Shown one piece after another: positions 31,045-39,782 of a stretch of 64,000 nucleotides of DNA. Source of the stretch: Sorangium cellulosum So ce56 (GTDB lineage: Bacteria > Myxococcota_A > Polyangia > Polyangiales > Polyangiaceae); contig NC_010162.1 of NCBI RefSeq assembly GCF_000067165.1, positions 11,954,501-12,018,500 on the forward strand. Direction: 5' to 3'. How positions within the stretch are numbered: the stretch's first letter is position 1; each line of letters starts with the position of its first letter. Below the pieces are notes generated by a model that was given only the letters and a program-made list of their open reading frames with translations, was not told the origin of the DNA and ran no database searches. Both the position numbers and the translations under genes were made by a program.

Positions 31045-33267
31045 ATGAAGTACTCTCCCTGCCTGCTCCTCTCGGCGTTTCTCGCTGGCGCCTGCGGAGG
31101 TGGCGAGGCACACCCATCGGGTCCGACCATGACCGCAAGCTCCCCTCTGCTCCCCACCGCGGCCAGCGCCGCGCCCGCGCCCGCCCCCGAAAACCCGAGC
31201 CGCCCCGCGTACCCGCCCACCCGCGTCGCCCCGGTGACGAACGCCCTGCATGGGGTCGAGATCACCGACCCGTACCGCTGGCTCGAGGACGGCGACGCGC
31301 CCGAGGTGAAGGAGTGGATGAAGGCTCAGGACGCGTTCACGCGCGCCGAGCTCGCCCGGCTCCCCGAGCGGGACGCGATCGCGTCAAGGCTGAAGCAGCT
31401 ATTCTACATCGATGCGGTCTCCGCGCCGCGCCACCGCAAGGGCCGGTACTTCCTGAGCCGGCGGCACGCGACGAAGGAGAAGTCGGTCGTCTACTGGAAG
31501 GAGGGAAAGAGCGGCGCGGAGCGCGTGCTGTTCGACCCGAATACCTGGTCCGAGGACGGCAGCGTCTCGCTGGGCGGATGGGAGGTGTCGTGGGACGGCA
31601 AGAACGTCGCCTACAAGATCCAGCAGAACAACTCGGATGAAGCGACCCTCTATGTGATGGATGTCGCGTCCGGCAAGCGCTCCGAGGTGGACGTCATCGA
31701 AGGGGCCAAGTACGCCTTTGCGTCGTGGACGCCCTCCGGCGATGGCTTCTACTACGTCTGGCTCCCCACGGACCCCTCCATCCCGGTCGCCGAGCGGCCG
31801 GGTTACGCCGAGGTGCGCTTCCACCGGCTCGGCCAGGATCCGAAGCAGGATCGCGTGGTGCGCGGCAGGACGGGCGATCCAAGGACCTTCCTGAACGCGT
31901 CCCTCTCCAAGGATGGCCGCTTCCTGGTGCTCACCGTCTCTCACGGGTGGACCTCGGCTGACGTCTACTTTCGCGATCTCCGCAGGCCGGGCGGCCACGC
32001 CGTGGACAAGCCGCTCGCGGTCGGGCGCGACGCCCACTACAACGTCGAGGTCTACAAGGACCGTCTCTACGTCCACACCGACGAGGGCGCGCCGCATTAC
32101 CGCGTCTTCGAGGTCGATCCGGACAGGCCCGATCGCGCCGCATGGAAGGAGATCGTCCCGGAGCGCCCCGACGCCACGCTGGACAGCGTCTCCATCGTGG
32201 GTGGGCACCTCGCGCTGAGCTATCTCAAGGACGCTTCGAGCCGGGTCGAGGTGCGCGCGCTCGACGGCAAGCTGGTCCGCGAGGTCCCGCTGCCGGGCAT
32301 CGGCACCGTCGGCGGCCCTTCCGGGCTGCCCGACGAGGACGAGGCGTATTTCTCGTTCGAGTCCTACACCTCGCCTCACGAGATCCACGCGACCTCGATC
32401 AAGACGGGTCGGACCGAGCTCTACGCGCGCATCGAGGTGCCCATCGATCCGTCGCCCTTCAGCGTCGAGCAGACGTTCTTCCCCTCCAAGGACGGCACGA
32501 AGATCTCGATGTTCATCGTCCGCCGCAAGGACATGAAGAAGGACGGGAGCTCCCGCGCGCTGCTCTACGGCTACGGCGGGTTCCAGATGTCGCAGACCCC
32601 CGCGTTCACCTCCTCGATGTACCCCTGGCTCGAGCGGGGCGGCGTGTACGCGGTGGCGAACCTGCGCGGCGGCGGCGAGTACGGAGAGGCGTGGCACCGG
32701 GACGGGATGCTGCTCAAGAAGCAGAACGTCTTCGACGACTTCATCGCCGCCGCGGAGCACCTGGTCGGCGAGGGGTACACGCGGCCCGAGCGGCTCGCCA
32801 TCCTGGGCGGCTCGAACGGCGGCCTGCTCGTCGGCGCCGCGCTCACGCAGCGGCCCGACCTGTTCGGGGCCGTCCTCTGCGGCGTCCCCCTGCTCGACAT
32901 GGTGCGATACCACCTGTTCGGCTCCGGCAAGACGTGGATCAGCGAGTATGGCTCCGCCGACGATCCGGAGCAGTTCAAGGCGCTCTACGCCTACTCCCCC
33001 TATCACCACGTCCAGTCGGGGAAGCGGTATCCGCCGGTCCTCCTGCTCTCGGCCGACAGCGACGATCGGGTCGACCCCATGCACGCGCGCAAGTTCGCCG
33101 CCGCGCTGCAGTCCGCGAGCGCGGGCGGTCCGGTCCTGCTCCGCATCGAGCGGAACGCCGGGCACGGCGGCGCGGATCTCATCAAGTCGGCGGTCGCGAA
33201 GGGCGCCGACCAGATCTCGTTCGCGCTGTGGGCCACGAGCGCGCAGGCGCCGGCGATCAAGCGGTGA
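31045..33267 (+). CDS. Prolyl oligopeptidase (S9A), lipoprotein form
   Basis: A 740-residue serine peptidase. A lipobox LAGAC (Cys17) and a Pro/Ala spacer show it is exported and anchored. The N-terminal segment ITDPYRWLEDGDAPEVKEWM and a seven-bladed propeller precede the alpha/beta-hydrolase domain. Catalytic motifs are GGSNGG (Ser590), SADSDDRVDPMHARKF (Asp) and NAGHGG (His). The GGSNGG and NLRGGGEYGEAWH motifs are the S9A signatures. It cleaves short peptides after proline. In predatory bacteria such extracellular peptidases are often used for nutrient recovery. The ATG lies well after the AraC gene, so it is probably monocistronic. Confidence 0.93.
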   Translation: MKYSPCLLLSAFLAGACGGGEAHPSGPTMTASSPLLPTAASAAPAPAPENPSRPAYPPTRVAPVTNALHGVEITDPYRWLEDGDAPEVKEWMKAQDAFTRAELARLPERDAIASRLKQLFYIDAVSAPRHRKGRYFLSRRHATKEKSVVYWKEGKSGAERVLFDPNTWSEDGSVSLGGWEVSWDGKNVAYKIQQNNSDEATLYVMDVASGKRSEVDVIEGAKYAFASWTPSGDGFYYVWLPTDPSIPVAERPGYAEVRFHRLGQDPKQDRVVRGRTGDPRTFLNASLSKDGRFLVLTVSHGWTSADVYFRDLRRPGGHAVDKPLAVGRDAHYNVEVYKDRLYVHTDEGAPHYRVFEVDPDRPDRAAWKEIVPERPDATLDSVSIVGGHLALSYLKDASSRVEVRALDGKLVREVPLPGIGTVGGPSGLPDEDEAYFSFESYTSPHEIHATSIKTGRTELYARIEVPIDPSPFSVEQTFFPSKDGTKISMFIVRRKDMKKDGSSRALLYGYGGFQMSQTPAFTSSMYPWLERGGVYAVANLRGGGEYGEAWHRDGMLLKKQNVFDDFIAAAEHLVGEGYTRPERLAILGGSNGGLLVGAALTQRPDLFGAVLCGVPLLDMVRYHLFGSGKTWISEYGSADDPEQFKALYAYSPYHHVQSGKRYPPVLLLSADSDDRVDPMHARKFAAALQSASAGGPVLLRIERNAGHGGADLIKSAVAKGADQISFALWATSAQAPAIKR

Positions 33268-33337
33268 GGCGTCGAGGCGGGGCGGGGCGACGGACAGGCT
33301 TGCGGCTCCGCGCCGCGACGGCTAACAACGCGCCGCT

Positions 33338-34180
33338 GTGCGAACGCTTCACCCCGTAGCCGGGGCTTCCCGCCGCGGGCCTTTGATCTCGCGCCCCCTC
33401 GCGGCCGCCGTCTCGGCGCTCGCGGAGGGCCCGCGCGCGCCGCTCGCGGACCTCGCCGATCCTGCGGCGGTGCTGGCCGGGCTCATGGACCTGCACGGGA
33501 GCGTCTCGCTCGCGCGCGAGCTCTCGCTCCTCGACCGCCACGCAGCGCCCCCGCCGGCGTCCGAGGGCGCTCGCGCCGAGGTCCGGGCGCTCGCCGCCGA
33601 TCGCCTCGGGGAGCTCGCGGAGGCGCTCGACCACGTGTTCGCCGCCCCGTTCCACCGGCGGAACAAGCTCCCCGACGCGGCGGCGGTGCACGCGACGCTG
33701 GAGCAGACCGGGGTGCTGCCCGCCCGCGACCGCGCGGGGCGCCCGCTCGCGTCCGCGGCAGGGCAGATCTGGGAGCCGTTCGGAGAGCTCATGGGCCGCC
33801 TCCTCGGCCGCATCCGGCTCGAGACGCGCGCGCTGCGCGAGGAGCTCGCGCCTTCGCTGCGGGCGCTCGGCCCGGAGGCGGCGCGGCTCGAGCGGCTCGA
33901 CGCCGCGATCTCCGCCGCCACCCAGAAGCGGCGCGAGCGCGCGCTCGCCGAGCTCGTCCCCGGGCTCTCGCGCGCCTTCGCGCGGGCCTTCCGCGCGGCC
34001 GTGGGCGCGCTGCCGGAGGGGGCCGGGCTCGAGGACGTCGCGGGCTGGTTCGGGCAGGAGCAGTGGCTCCTGCGGGAGCTCCAGCGCATGGAGCTCGTGG
34101 TCCAGGCGGTGCTCGCGCACGAGGCGGGCCGGCTCCTCTCGCTGGTGGACGGGGCGGCGGCGGCGGGCGCGCCCGCGTAG
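33338..34180 (+). CDS. DUF3348 family protein
   Basis: A 280-residue, soluble, Ala/Leu/Arg-rich helical protein. Parts of the DUF3348 family can be recognised: LMDLHGSVSLARELSLLDRH, LDHVFAAPFHRRNK and QIWEPFGELMGRLLGRIRLE, followed by helical segments ending EDVAGWFGQEQWLLRELQRM and a helix near the C-terminus. DUF3348 genes usually lie at the head of a DUF802 / OmpA / DUF2894 cluster in proteobacteria, as here. No enzymatic motif is visible. GTG start; a TTG at 33383 is an alternative. It is close upstream of the DUF802 gene and probably cotranscribed. Confidence 0.78.
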   Translation: MRTLHPVAGASRRGPLISRPLAAAVSALAEGPRAPLADLADPAAVLAGLMDLHGSVSLARELSLLDRHAAPPPASEGARAEVRALAADRLGELAEALDHVFAAPFHRRNKLPDAAAVHATLEQTGVLPARDRAGRPLASAAGQIWEPFGELMGRLLGRIRLETRALREELAPSLRALGPEAARLERLDAAISAATQKRRERALAELVPGLSRAFARAFRAAVGALPEGAGLEDVAGWFGQEQWLLRELQRMELVVQAVLAHEAGRLLSLVDGAAAAGAPA

Positions 34181-34198
34181 CTCGCGGGGGGCTTCACG

Positions 34199-37100
34199 AT
34201 GCGGCTCGCGACGGCGCGGCAGTGGACGACGCGGATCCTGGTGCTCCTCACCGGCGGGGTCGGCCTCGCCCTGGTGGGGCGGGCGGCGCTCGTCTACCGC
34301 GGGGCGGACCCGCTCGCATACCGCCTCGTGCAGCTCATCGCGCTGGGGCTGGCGCTCGGCACGCTCGAGCTGTTCGCGCGCGCGGGCCGGGCTGCCCGGA
34401 TCGAGCGCGAGCTCGGCGCGCTGCCGCGACCGGCGACGCGGGCGGCGATCGAGCAGAGCGGCGCGCCGCTGCGATCGATGCTCGAGGCGCGGATCGCCGG
34501 CGCGGCGCTGCCCCCGGCGAGCGCGACGTTCGCGTCGTACCTCGTCGGCCTGCTCGTGATGATCGGGCTGCTCGGCACGTTCCTCGGCCTGTTTGAGACG
34601 CTGCGGGGGGCCCGCGAGGCGCTGACGCTGAGCGCCGACGTCGACGCGCTGCGGGAGAGCCTGGCCGCGCCCATGCAGGGCCTCTCGCGCGCGTTCGGCA
34701 CGTCGGCGGCGGGCGTCGCGGCGTCGGGGATGCTCGGGCTCGCCGGCGTGCTCCTGCGCCGGGCCGAGGCGCGGGCCGCGGCGGCGCTCCAGGCCTACGC
34801 GTCGGGCCCGCTCGCGGCGCTCACGGTGGCGGGGCGGCAGCTCGTGGCGCTGGAGGCGCTCGCGCGGCAGGGCGAGGCGCTCCCCGCCGCGGCGGCGTCG
34901 CTCCGCGAGGCGACGGGCCGGCTCGAGCGCCTCGAGGAGCGGCTGCTCGCGGTCCAGGTGGAGGGCGCGCGCCAGGCCGCCGCCTCGTTCGCGGCCGCCG
35001 CGGCCGAGGTCCGCGGCGACATCGCCGCTGGCCTCCGGCAGACCGCCGACGTCGCGGCGAGCGTGGTCAGGCCGATCCTGGCGGAGGCGGTGGAGCGCGC
35101 TGGCGCGGTCGCGGGCGGCGCGCTGCAGGCGGTCGAGCGGCGCCTCGACGAGGAGGCGCGCGCGCGGCGGGAGGCGGACGTCGCGTCGGCGTCGAGGCTG
35201 GCGGGCCAGGCGGAGCGGCTGTCGTCGGTGGTGGGGGAGGCGATCGAGCGGCTGGAGCGAGCGCACGCGGCGCGCGCTGCGGAAGCGGCGGAGCGGCAGG
35301 CGGAGCTGGACGCGGAGCGTGCGGCGCACCTGACGGCGCTGGGCGAGGCGCTGTCGGGCGCGCTGTCGGAGGCGGCGCGGGCGGCGCAGGCTGCGCCGGA
35401 GGCGGCGTCGCGGCTGATCGGGGAGGCGTCGGAGCGGCTGTCGGCGCGCGCGGAGGCGGACGCAGCGCGGGACGCGCGACTGGACGCGCTGCTGGAGAAG
35501 CTGTCGGAGGCGACGGCGGGGATGGCCGGGAGCGCGCGGGAGCAGGCGGAGCGGGTGGCTGCGCTGGCGGAGGCGGCGGAGCGCAGCGGTGCGGAGCGCG
35601 AGGCGCGCGCGGAGGCGCGCGTGGCGGCGCTGGGCGAGGCGGCGCGTGCGCAGCTGGCGGAGCAGGCGGCGCGGCTGCTGGCGTTCGAGGAGCGGCTGGA
35701 CGGAGCGCGGCGGGAGGCGGCCGACGGGCTCGCCGAGCGGCTCAGCGCCCACGCCCGCGGCCTGGGCGAGAGCCTGGCGCAGCTGGAAGGGGGCGTGGCG
35801 TCGCGGCTGGAGCGGCTGGAAGGGGGCGTGGCGTCGCGGCTGGAGCAGATGGAAGGGGGCGTGGCGTCGCGGCTGGAGCGGATGGAAGAAGGCGCAGCGA
35901 AGCGGCTCGCGCGCCTCGACCAGGAGGCCGCCGCGCGCCGGCACGAGCTGGAGACGGCGTCGGCGTCGAGGCTGGAAGGCCAGGCGGAGCGGCTGTCGTC
36001 GGTGGTGGGGGAGGCGATCGAGCGGCTGGAGCGAGCGCACGCGGCGCGCGCTGCGGAAGCGGCGGAGCGGCAGGCGGAGCTGGACGCGGAGCGTGCGGCG
36101 CACCTGACGGCGCTGGGCGAGGCGCTGTCGGGCGCGCTGTCGGAGGCGGCGCGGGCGGCGCAGGCTGCGCCGGAGGCGGCGTCGCGGCTGATCGGGGAGG
36201 CGTCGGAGCGGCTGTCGGCGCGCGCGGAGGCGGACGCAGCGCGGGACGCGCGACTGGACGCGCTGCTGGAGAAGCTGTCGGAGGCGACGGCGGGGATGGC
36301 CGGGAGCGCGCGGGAGCAGGCGGAGCGCGTGGCTGCGCTGGCGGAGGCGGCGGAGCGCAGCGGTGCGGAGCGCGAGGCGCGCGCGGAGGCGCGCGTGGCG
36401 GCGCTGGGCGAGGCGGCGCGTGCGCAGCTGGCGGAGCAGGCGGCGCGGCTGCTGGCGTTCGAGGAGCGGCTGGACGGAGCGCGGCGGGAGGCGGCCGACG
36501 GGCTCGCCGAGCGGCTCAGCGCCCACGCCCGCGGCCTGGGCGAGAGCCTGGCGCAGCTGGAAGGGGGCGTGGCGTCGCGGCTGGAGCGGATGGAAGAGGG
36601 CGCTGCGAAGCGGCTCGCGCGCCTCGACCAGGAGGCCGCCGCGCGCCGGCACGAGCTGGAGACGGCGTCGGCGTCGAGGCTGGAAGGCCAGGCGGAGCGG
36701 CTGTCGTCGGTGGTGGGGGAGGCGATCGAGCGGCTGGAGCGAGCGCACGCAGCGCGCGCTGCGGAAGCGGCGGAGCGGCAGGCGGAGCTGGACGCGGAGC
36801 GTGCGGCGCACCTGACGGCGCTGGGCGAGGCGCTGTCGGGCGCGCTGTCGGAGGCGGCGCGGGCGGCGCAGGCTGCGCCGGAGGCGGCGTCGCGGCTGAT
36901 CGGGGAGGCGTCGGAGCGGCTGTCGGCGCGCGCGGAGGCGGACGCAGCACGGGACGCGCGGCTGGACGCGCTGCTGGAGAAGCTGTCGGAGGCGACGGCG
37001 GGGATGGCCGGGAGCGCGCGGGAGCAGGCGGAGCGCGTGGCTGCGCTGGCGGAGGCGGCGGAGCGGAGCGGGGCGGAGCGCGAGGCGCGCGCGGAGGCGC

Positions 37101-37555
37101 GCGTGGCGGCGCTGGGCGAGGCGGCGCGTGCGCAGCTGGCGGAGCAGGCGGCGCGGCTGCTGGCGTTCGAGGAGCGGCTCGACGGAGCGCGGCGGGAGGT
37201 GGCCGACGGGCTCGCCGAGCGGCTCAGCGCCCACGCCCGCGGCCTCGGCGAGAGCCTCGAGGCAACCGCAGCGGTGGTGCGGGAGGCCTCGGAGCTCGTG
37301 CGGGCCGGCGGTGCCGAGATGACGTCTGTGGCGGAAATGTTTACCGTTGCGGTTGATCGTTACCGCGACGCGAGCGATCGCTGGCTGAACAGCCTGGGGG
37401 CGATCGAGGACGCGATCGAGCGCCGGGAGCACGGCGAGGCGACGGACCTCCTCGGCGCTTACCTCGACCAGACCCGTGAGGTCTTCGATCACTCGCTGCA
37501 GTTCCAGCGCGAGCTCTTCTCCGAGCTGCGGGCGCTGAGGAGCAAGACGAGCTGA
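34199..37555 (+). CDS. MotA/ExbB-like membrane protein with giant coiled-coil tail (DUF802)
   Basis: A 1118-residue protein. Four predicted membrane helices lie at about residues 11-31, 42-62, 112-135 and 166-187. The last two (LVGLLVMIGLLGTFLGLFET and AAGVAASGMLGLAGVLLRR) carry the conserved MotA/ExbB/TolQ pattern that lines the proton path. Residues ~200-1021 are an Ala/Glu/Arg coiled coil built from three near-identical DUF802-bearing units (329-586, 587-822 and 823-1021). The last ~100 residues are a separate segment (TSVAEMFTVAVDRYRDAS) ending in a helix. The MotB-like gene follows. The layout is that of a stator with a long cytoplasmic tail, as in ZorA. Confidence 0.8.
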   Translation: MRLATARQWTTRILVLLTGGVGLALVGRAALVYRGADPLAYRLVQLIALGLALGTLELFARAGRAARIERELGALPRPATRAAIEQSGAPLRSMLEARIAGAALPPASATFASYLVGLLVMIGLLGTFLGLFETLRGAREALTLSADVDALRESLAAPMQGLSRAFGTSAAGVAASGMLGLAGVLLRRAEARAAAALQAYASGPLAALTVAGRQLVALEALARQGEALPAAAASLREATGRLERLEERLLAVQVEGARQAAASFAAAAAEVRGDIAAGLRQTADVAASVVRPILAEAVERAGAVAGGALQAVERRLDEEARARREADVASASRLAGQAERLSSVVGEAIERLERAHAARAAEAAERQAELDAERAAHLTALGEALSGALSEAARAAQAAPEAASRLIGEASERLSARAEADAARDARLDALLEKLSEATAGMAGSAREQAERVAALAEAAERSGAEREARAEARVAALGEAARAQLAEQAARLLAFEERLDGARREAADGLAERLSAHARGLGESLAQLEGGVASRLERLEGGVASRLEQMEGGVASRLERMEEGAAKRLARLDQEAAARRHELETASASRLEGQAERLSSVVGEAIERLERAHAARAAEAAERQAELDAERAAHLTALGEALSGALSEAARAAQAAPEAASRLIGEASERLSARAEADAARDARLDALLEKLSEATAGMAGSAREQAERVAALAEAAERSGAEREARAEARVAALGEAARAQLAEQAARLLAFEERLDGARREAADGLAERLSAHARGLGESLAQLEGGVASRLERMEEGAAKRLARLDQEAAARRHELETASASRLEGQAERLSSVVGEAIERLERAHAARAAEAAERQAELDAERAAHLTALGEALSGALSEAARAAQAAPEAASRLIGEASERLSARAEADAARDARLDALLEKLSEATAGMAGSAREQAERVAALAEAAERSGAEREARAEARVAALGEAARAQLAEQAARLLAFEERLDGARREVADGLAERLSAHARGLGESLEATAAVVREASELVRAGGAEMTSVAEMFTVAVDRYRDASDRWLNSLGAIEDAIERREHGEATDLLGAYLDQTREVFDHSLQFQRELFSELRALRSKTS
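35183..37260 (+). repeat. Three long near-identical coding repeats in the DUF802 gene
   Basis: Units start at 35183, 35957 and 36665. The first two are 774 and 708 bp; the third matches for about 595 bp before the sequence diverges. Each begins AGRLAGQAERLSSVVGEAIE-like and includes RAEADAARDARLDALLEKL. The first unit has three 33-bp copies of GGVASRLERLE (about 35785-35890), the second and third fewer. The DNA is nearly identical among copies, which points to recent amplification or gene conversion. Confidence 0.92.
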
Positions 37556-37670
37556 TGCGCCGCGCCTCGCGTGCGTCAGGCGCTGGTCTCTCGCGCCTTG
37601 AGATCGTGGGCTCCGCGGATCGTGGCGAGAGCTCACCGCGTTTGCTGACGTCAGCCGCGAGAGCGAGGCG

Positions 37671-38303
37671 ATGTCCCTGACGCCGGCCGAAGACGATGTC
37701 CCCGAGCAGGCGGCGGTCTGGCCGGTCTTCGGCGACCTCATGGCCTGTCTCTTCGGCCTCTTCGTGCTCTTTTTCGTCTGGGCGATCTCGTTTCAGGTCG
37801 ATCTGGCCCGCGATCTCGCCGCCGAGCGCGCCACCCGCGCGACGGAGCGCGCGCGTCTGGAGGCGCTCGAGAGCGCCCTGGCCGGACCGCTGGCCGAGGG
37901 AAGGATCACCCTGACGGAGGGGCGCATCGGGATCCGCGGCAGCATCCTGTTCGAGCTCAACTCGGCCGAGCTTCAGCCGGCGGGCATCGCGCTGCTCCGC
38001 GCGCTGGCCGACCCGCTCAAGGCGTACCTCGAGCATCATGACGAGCTCATCATGGTGAGCGGCTTCACGGACGACCGCCCGCTCACGAGCTCGTCCCGCG
38101 GTTATGCCGACAACTGGGAGCTCTCGGCGCAGCGAGCGCTCACGGTGACGCGGGCGCTCGCCGCGGCGGGGGTCCCCGACACGTCGCTGTTCGCGGCCGG
38201 CTTCGGGGAGCGGCACCCGGTGGCGCCCAACGACACGAGCGAGAACCGGGCGAAGAACCGCCGGGTGGAGATCTCGCCGATCCCGCGGCGAGGGGCGCCC
38301 TGA
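37671..38303 (+). CDS. MotB-like / OmpA-family peptidoglycan-binding protein
   Basis: A 210-residue protein with one transmembrane helix (PVFGDLMACLFGLFVLFFVW) near the N-terminus. Asp22 in that helix is at the position of the proton-accepting Asp of MotB and ZorB. After a coiled linker comes an OmpA C-terminal domain with ILFELNSAELQPAG, SGFTDDRPL and NRAKNRRVEI, which binds peptidoglycan. It pairs with the preceding MotA-like protein as a stator. Its TGA overlaps the ATG of the DUF2894 gene, so the two are coupled. Confidence 0.85.
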   Translation: MSLTPAEDDVPEQAAVWPVFGDLMACLFGLFVLFFVWAISFQVDLARDLAAERATRATERARLEALESALAGPLAEGRITLTEGRIGIRGSILFELNSAELQPAGIALLRALADPLKAYLEHHDELIMVSGFTDDRPLTSSSRGYADNWELSAQRALTVTRALAAAGVPDTSLFAAGFGERHPVAPNDTSENRAKNRRVEISPIPRRGAP

Positions 38304-39322
38304 TGACATCCACGTCGGATTTTTCTCCGACAAGAATACCCTCCCAACCCGGGTTGGCCGCGCCCTCGCCCTCCCAACCCGGGTTGGCCGCGCCCTCCCA
38401 ACCCGGGTTGGCCGCGGCGCCCTCCCAACCCGGGTTGGCCGCGGCGCCCTCCCAACCCGGGTCGGCCGCGCCCCCCCAACCCGGGTCGCCCCCGGCCGAC
38501 GCGCGCCTCGCCGCCCTGCGGGCGGCCGGCGCCCACCGCTTCGACCCCGCGGGCTACCGCCTCGTCGAGGCGCTCCTCGAGCGCGCTCGCGCCCTCGACG
38601 GCGGCGCCCGCGCGCGCCTCGCCGCCCGCGCCTCCGCGCGGCTCGCGGCGCTCGACGCCGCCTTCCACCGCGCTCGCGCCGACGCCGAGGCTCACCTCCG
38701 CGCCCTCGCCGACGCCGGCCTCCCTCACGACGGCGCCCTGGCCGCGGCGCTCGCGCTCGGTGATTTCCCCGCCGTCGTGAGGACAGCGCGCCGCCGCCTG
38801 CGCGCGCTCGCCGCCGAGCGGAAGACGACCGCCGTCCCCTCGCTCGCGCGCCTCCGCGGCGAGGTGGCCGCGCGCGACGTGCGCCTCCCCGGGCCGCTCG
38901 CGCGCGATCTCGCGGAGCTCCCGTGCGACGGCGACGTCGTCGAGCGCCGGGTGAAGCGGCAGGCCCAGGCCCTCAGCAGCGCGCTGTCCACCGCGCTGTT
39001 CCACGAGTCGCTGGTGAGCGCGCGCGCCACGCTCGCCGTCGCGCGCGCGGCCGACAACGTGCCGGAGGACGCCGGCCCCTACAACGCCCAGGTGCTCGCC
39101 TCCCGGGCGCTCTGCGCCGCCGAGCGGCTCTCGGAGCACTACCTGCGCGCGCTCGTGGCCAGCCTCCAGGACCTCGGCGCCCTGGCCGCCGCGCTCGAGC
39201 CGCAGCCCGAGAAGCCAGCGCGGAAAAAAGCCGCCCCTCGGAACACGAGCGACGCCGCACCTCGCCGGCGGCCGGCCCGGTCCGCCCGAAAAAAAGAATC
39301 CCTTTTTCGCGGATCGCGTTAG
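38303..39322 (+). CDS. DUF2894 family protein with repeated N-terminus
   Basis: A 339-residue protein. The first ~65 residues are copies of SQPGLAAP encoded by palindromic DNA repeats and probably disordered. The DUF2894 region follows with RFDPAGYRLVEALLERA and a C-terminal part NVPEDAGPYNAQVLASRALC, AERLSEHYLRALVASLQDLG, which is the conserved family end. A basic tail (RKKAAPRNTS...) closes the protein. DUF2894 has no known activity, but it is consistently the last gene of DUF3348/DUF802/OmpA clusters. It would act in the cytoplasm with the stator tail; this is inference. The start overlaps the preceding stop (TGATG). Confidence 0.8.
   Translation: MTSTSDFSPTRIPSQPGLAAPSPSQPGLAAPSQPGLAAAPSQPGLAAAPSQPGSAAPPQPGSPPADARLAALRAAGAHRFDPAGYRLVEALLERARALDGGARARLAARASARLAALDAAFHRARADAEAHLRALADAGLPHDGALAAALALGDFPAVVRTARRRLRALAAERKTTAVPSLARLRGEVAARDVRLPGPLARDLAELPCDGDVVERRVKRQAQALSSALSTALFHESLVSARATLAVARAADNVPEDAGPYNAQVLASRALCAAERLSEHYLRALVASLQDLGALAAALEPQPEKPARKKAAPRNTSDAAPRRRPARSARKKESLFRGSR
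38344..38489. repeat. Six near-identical 14-bp palindromes CCAACCCGGGTTGG in coding DNA
   Basis: Perfect palindromes CCAACCCGGGTTGG lie at 38344-38357, 38374-38387, 38398-38411 and 38425-38438; two variants CCAACCCGGGTCGG and CCAACCCGGGTCGC follow at 38452-38465 and 38476-38489. Spacing is 24 to 30 bp in multiples of three, so the protein frame is kept. Similar GGTTGG-centred repeats recur near 60.9-61.1 kb. Confidence 0.9.
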
Positions 39323-39335
39323 GTAAGTAGTCCCC

Positions 39336-39782
39336 ATGCTTCGCTCGCCAGGCCGATCGCTCGCTTCCCTCGCGCTCTTCCTGCTCGCCAGCTCCTGCTC
39401 GTCCTCGCCCGACAAGGTGCAGAGCGGGCCGCTCACGCCGCCGCTCAAGCAGTGCGGCACCGAGGTGGTCAAGCGCGGCGACGGCTACAACGGCGCGGCG
39501 CGCGAGTGCATCTGGCAGGCGTACAGGAACCACGACCCGTCCGAGTTCACGACCACGCGGTACACCATCGAGGGCGATCCCGTCACCTACCGCCTCGAGG
39601 TCACGCTCACGGGCGTCGTGGTCGTCGTGAACAGCAAGGATCGCTACGCGCTCCGGGGCGTCTTCCGCCACGAGTGCCGCAACCTCGAGCGCATCATGCA
39701 GGAGGGCGCCGACGACGGGCGGTTCGGCTTCGCGCTGAGCGCGTGCTCCGGCGGCGGCGCCGAGCGGTTCGCGGTCCCGTGA
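39336..39782 (+). CDS. Small secreted lipoprotein of unknown function
   Basis: A 148-residue protein with signal peptide and lipobox LASSC (Cys21). The mature domain carries CGTEVVKRGDGYNGAARECI, YRNHDPSEFTTTRYTIEG and YRLEVTLTGVVVVVNSKDRY, then CRNLERIMQEG and a last Cys near the end. These give a small alpha/beta fold with two Cys pairs. It resembles short secreted proteins of the type grouped as DUF4362, but the match is weak. It lies 14 bp behind the DUF2894 gene, so it could be part of the same transcript, although its function need not be linked. Confidence 0.62.
   Translation: MLRSPGRSLASLALFLLASSCSSSPDKVQSGPLTPPLKQCGTEVVKRGDGYNGAARECIWQAYRNHDPSEFTTTRYTIEGDPVTYRLEVTLTGVVVVVNSKDRYALRGVFRHECRNLERIMQEGADDGRFGFALSACSGGGAERFAVP

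Noticed and set aside
33257..37741. Open frame of about 1490 codons on the - strand, antisense to DUF3348/DUF802
   Set aside because: It mirrors the Ala/Glu/Arg repeats of the DUF802 gene as Arg/Leu/Arg repeats. No domain, and the + strand has the complete MotA-like protein.
33338..39322. Calling the stator-like cluster a complete Zorya defence system
   Set aside because: The MotA/MotB-like layout is similar, but no ZorC, ZorD helicase or ZorE nuclease-like gene is present. DUF3348 and DUF2894 are different partners.
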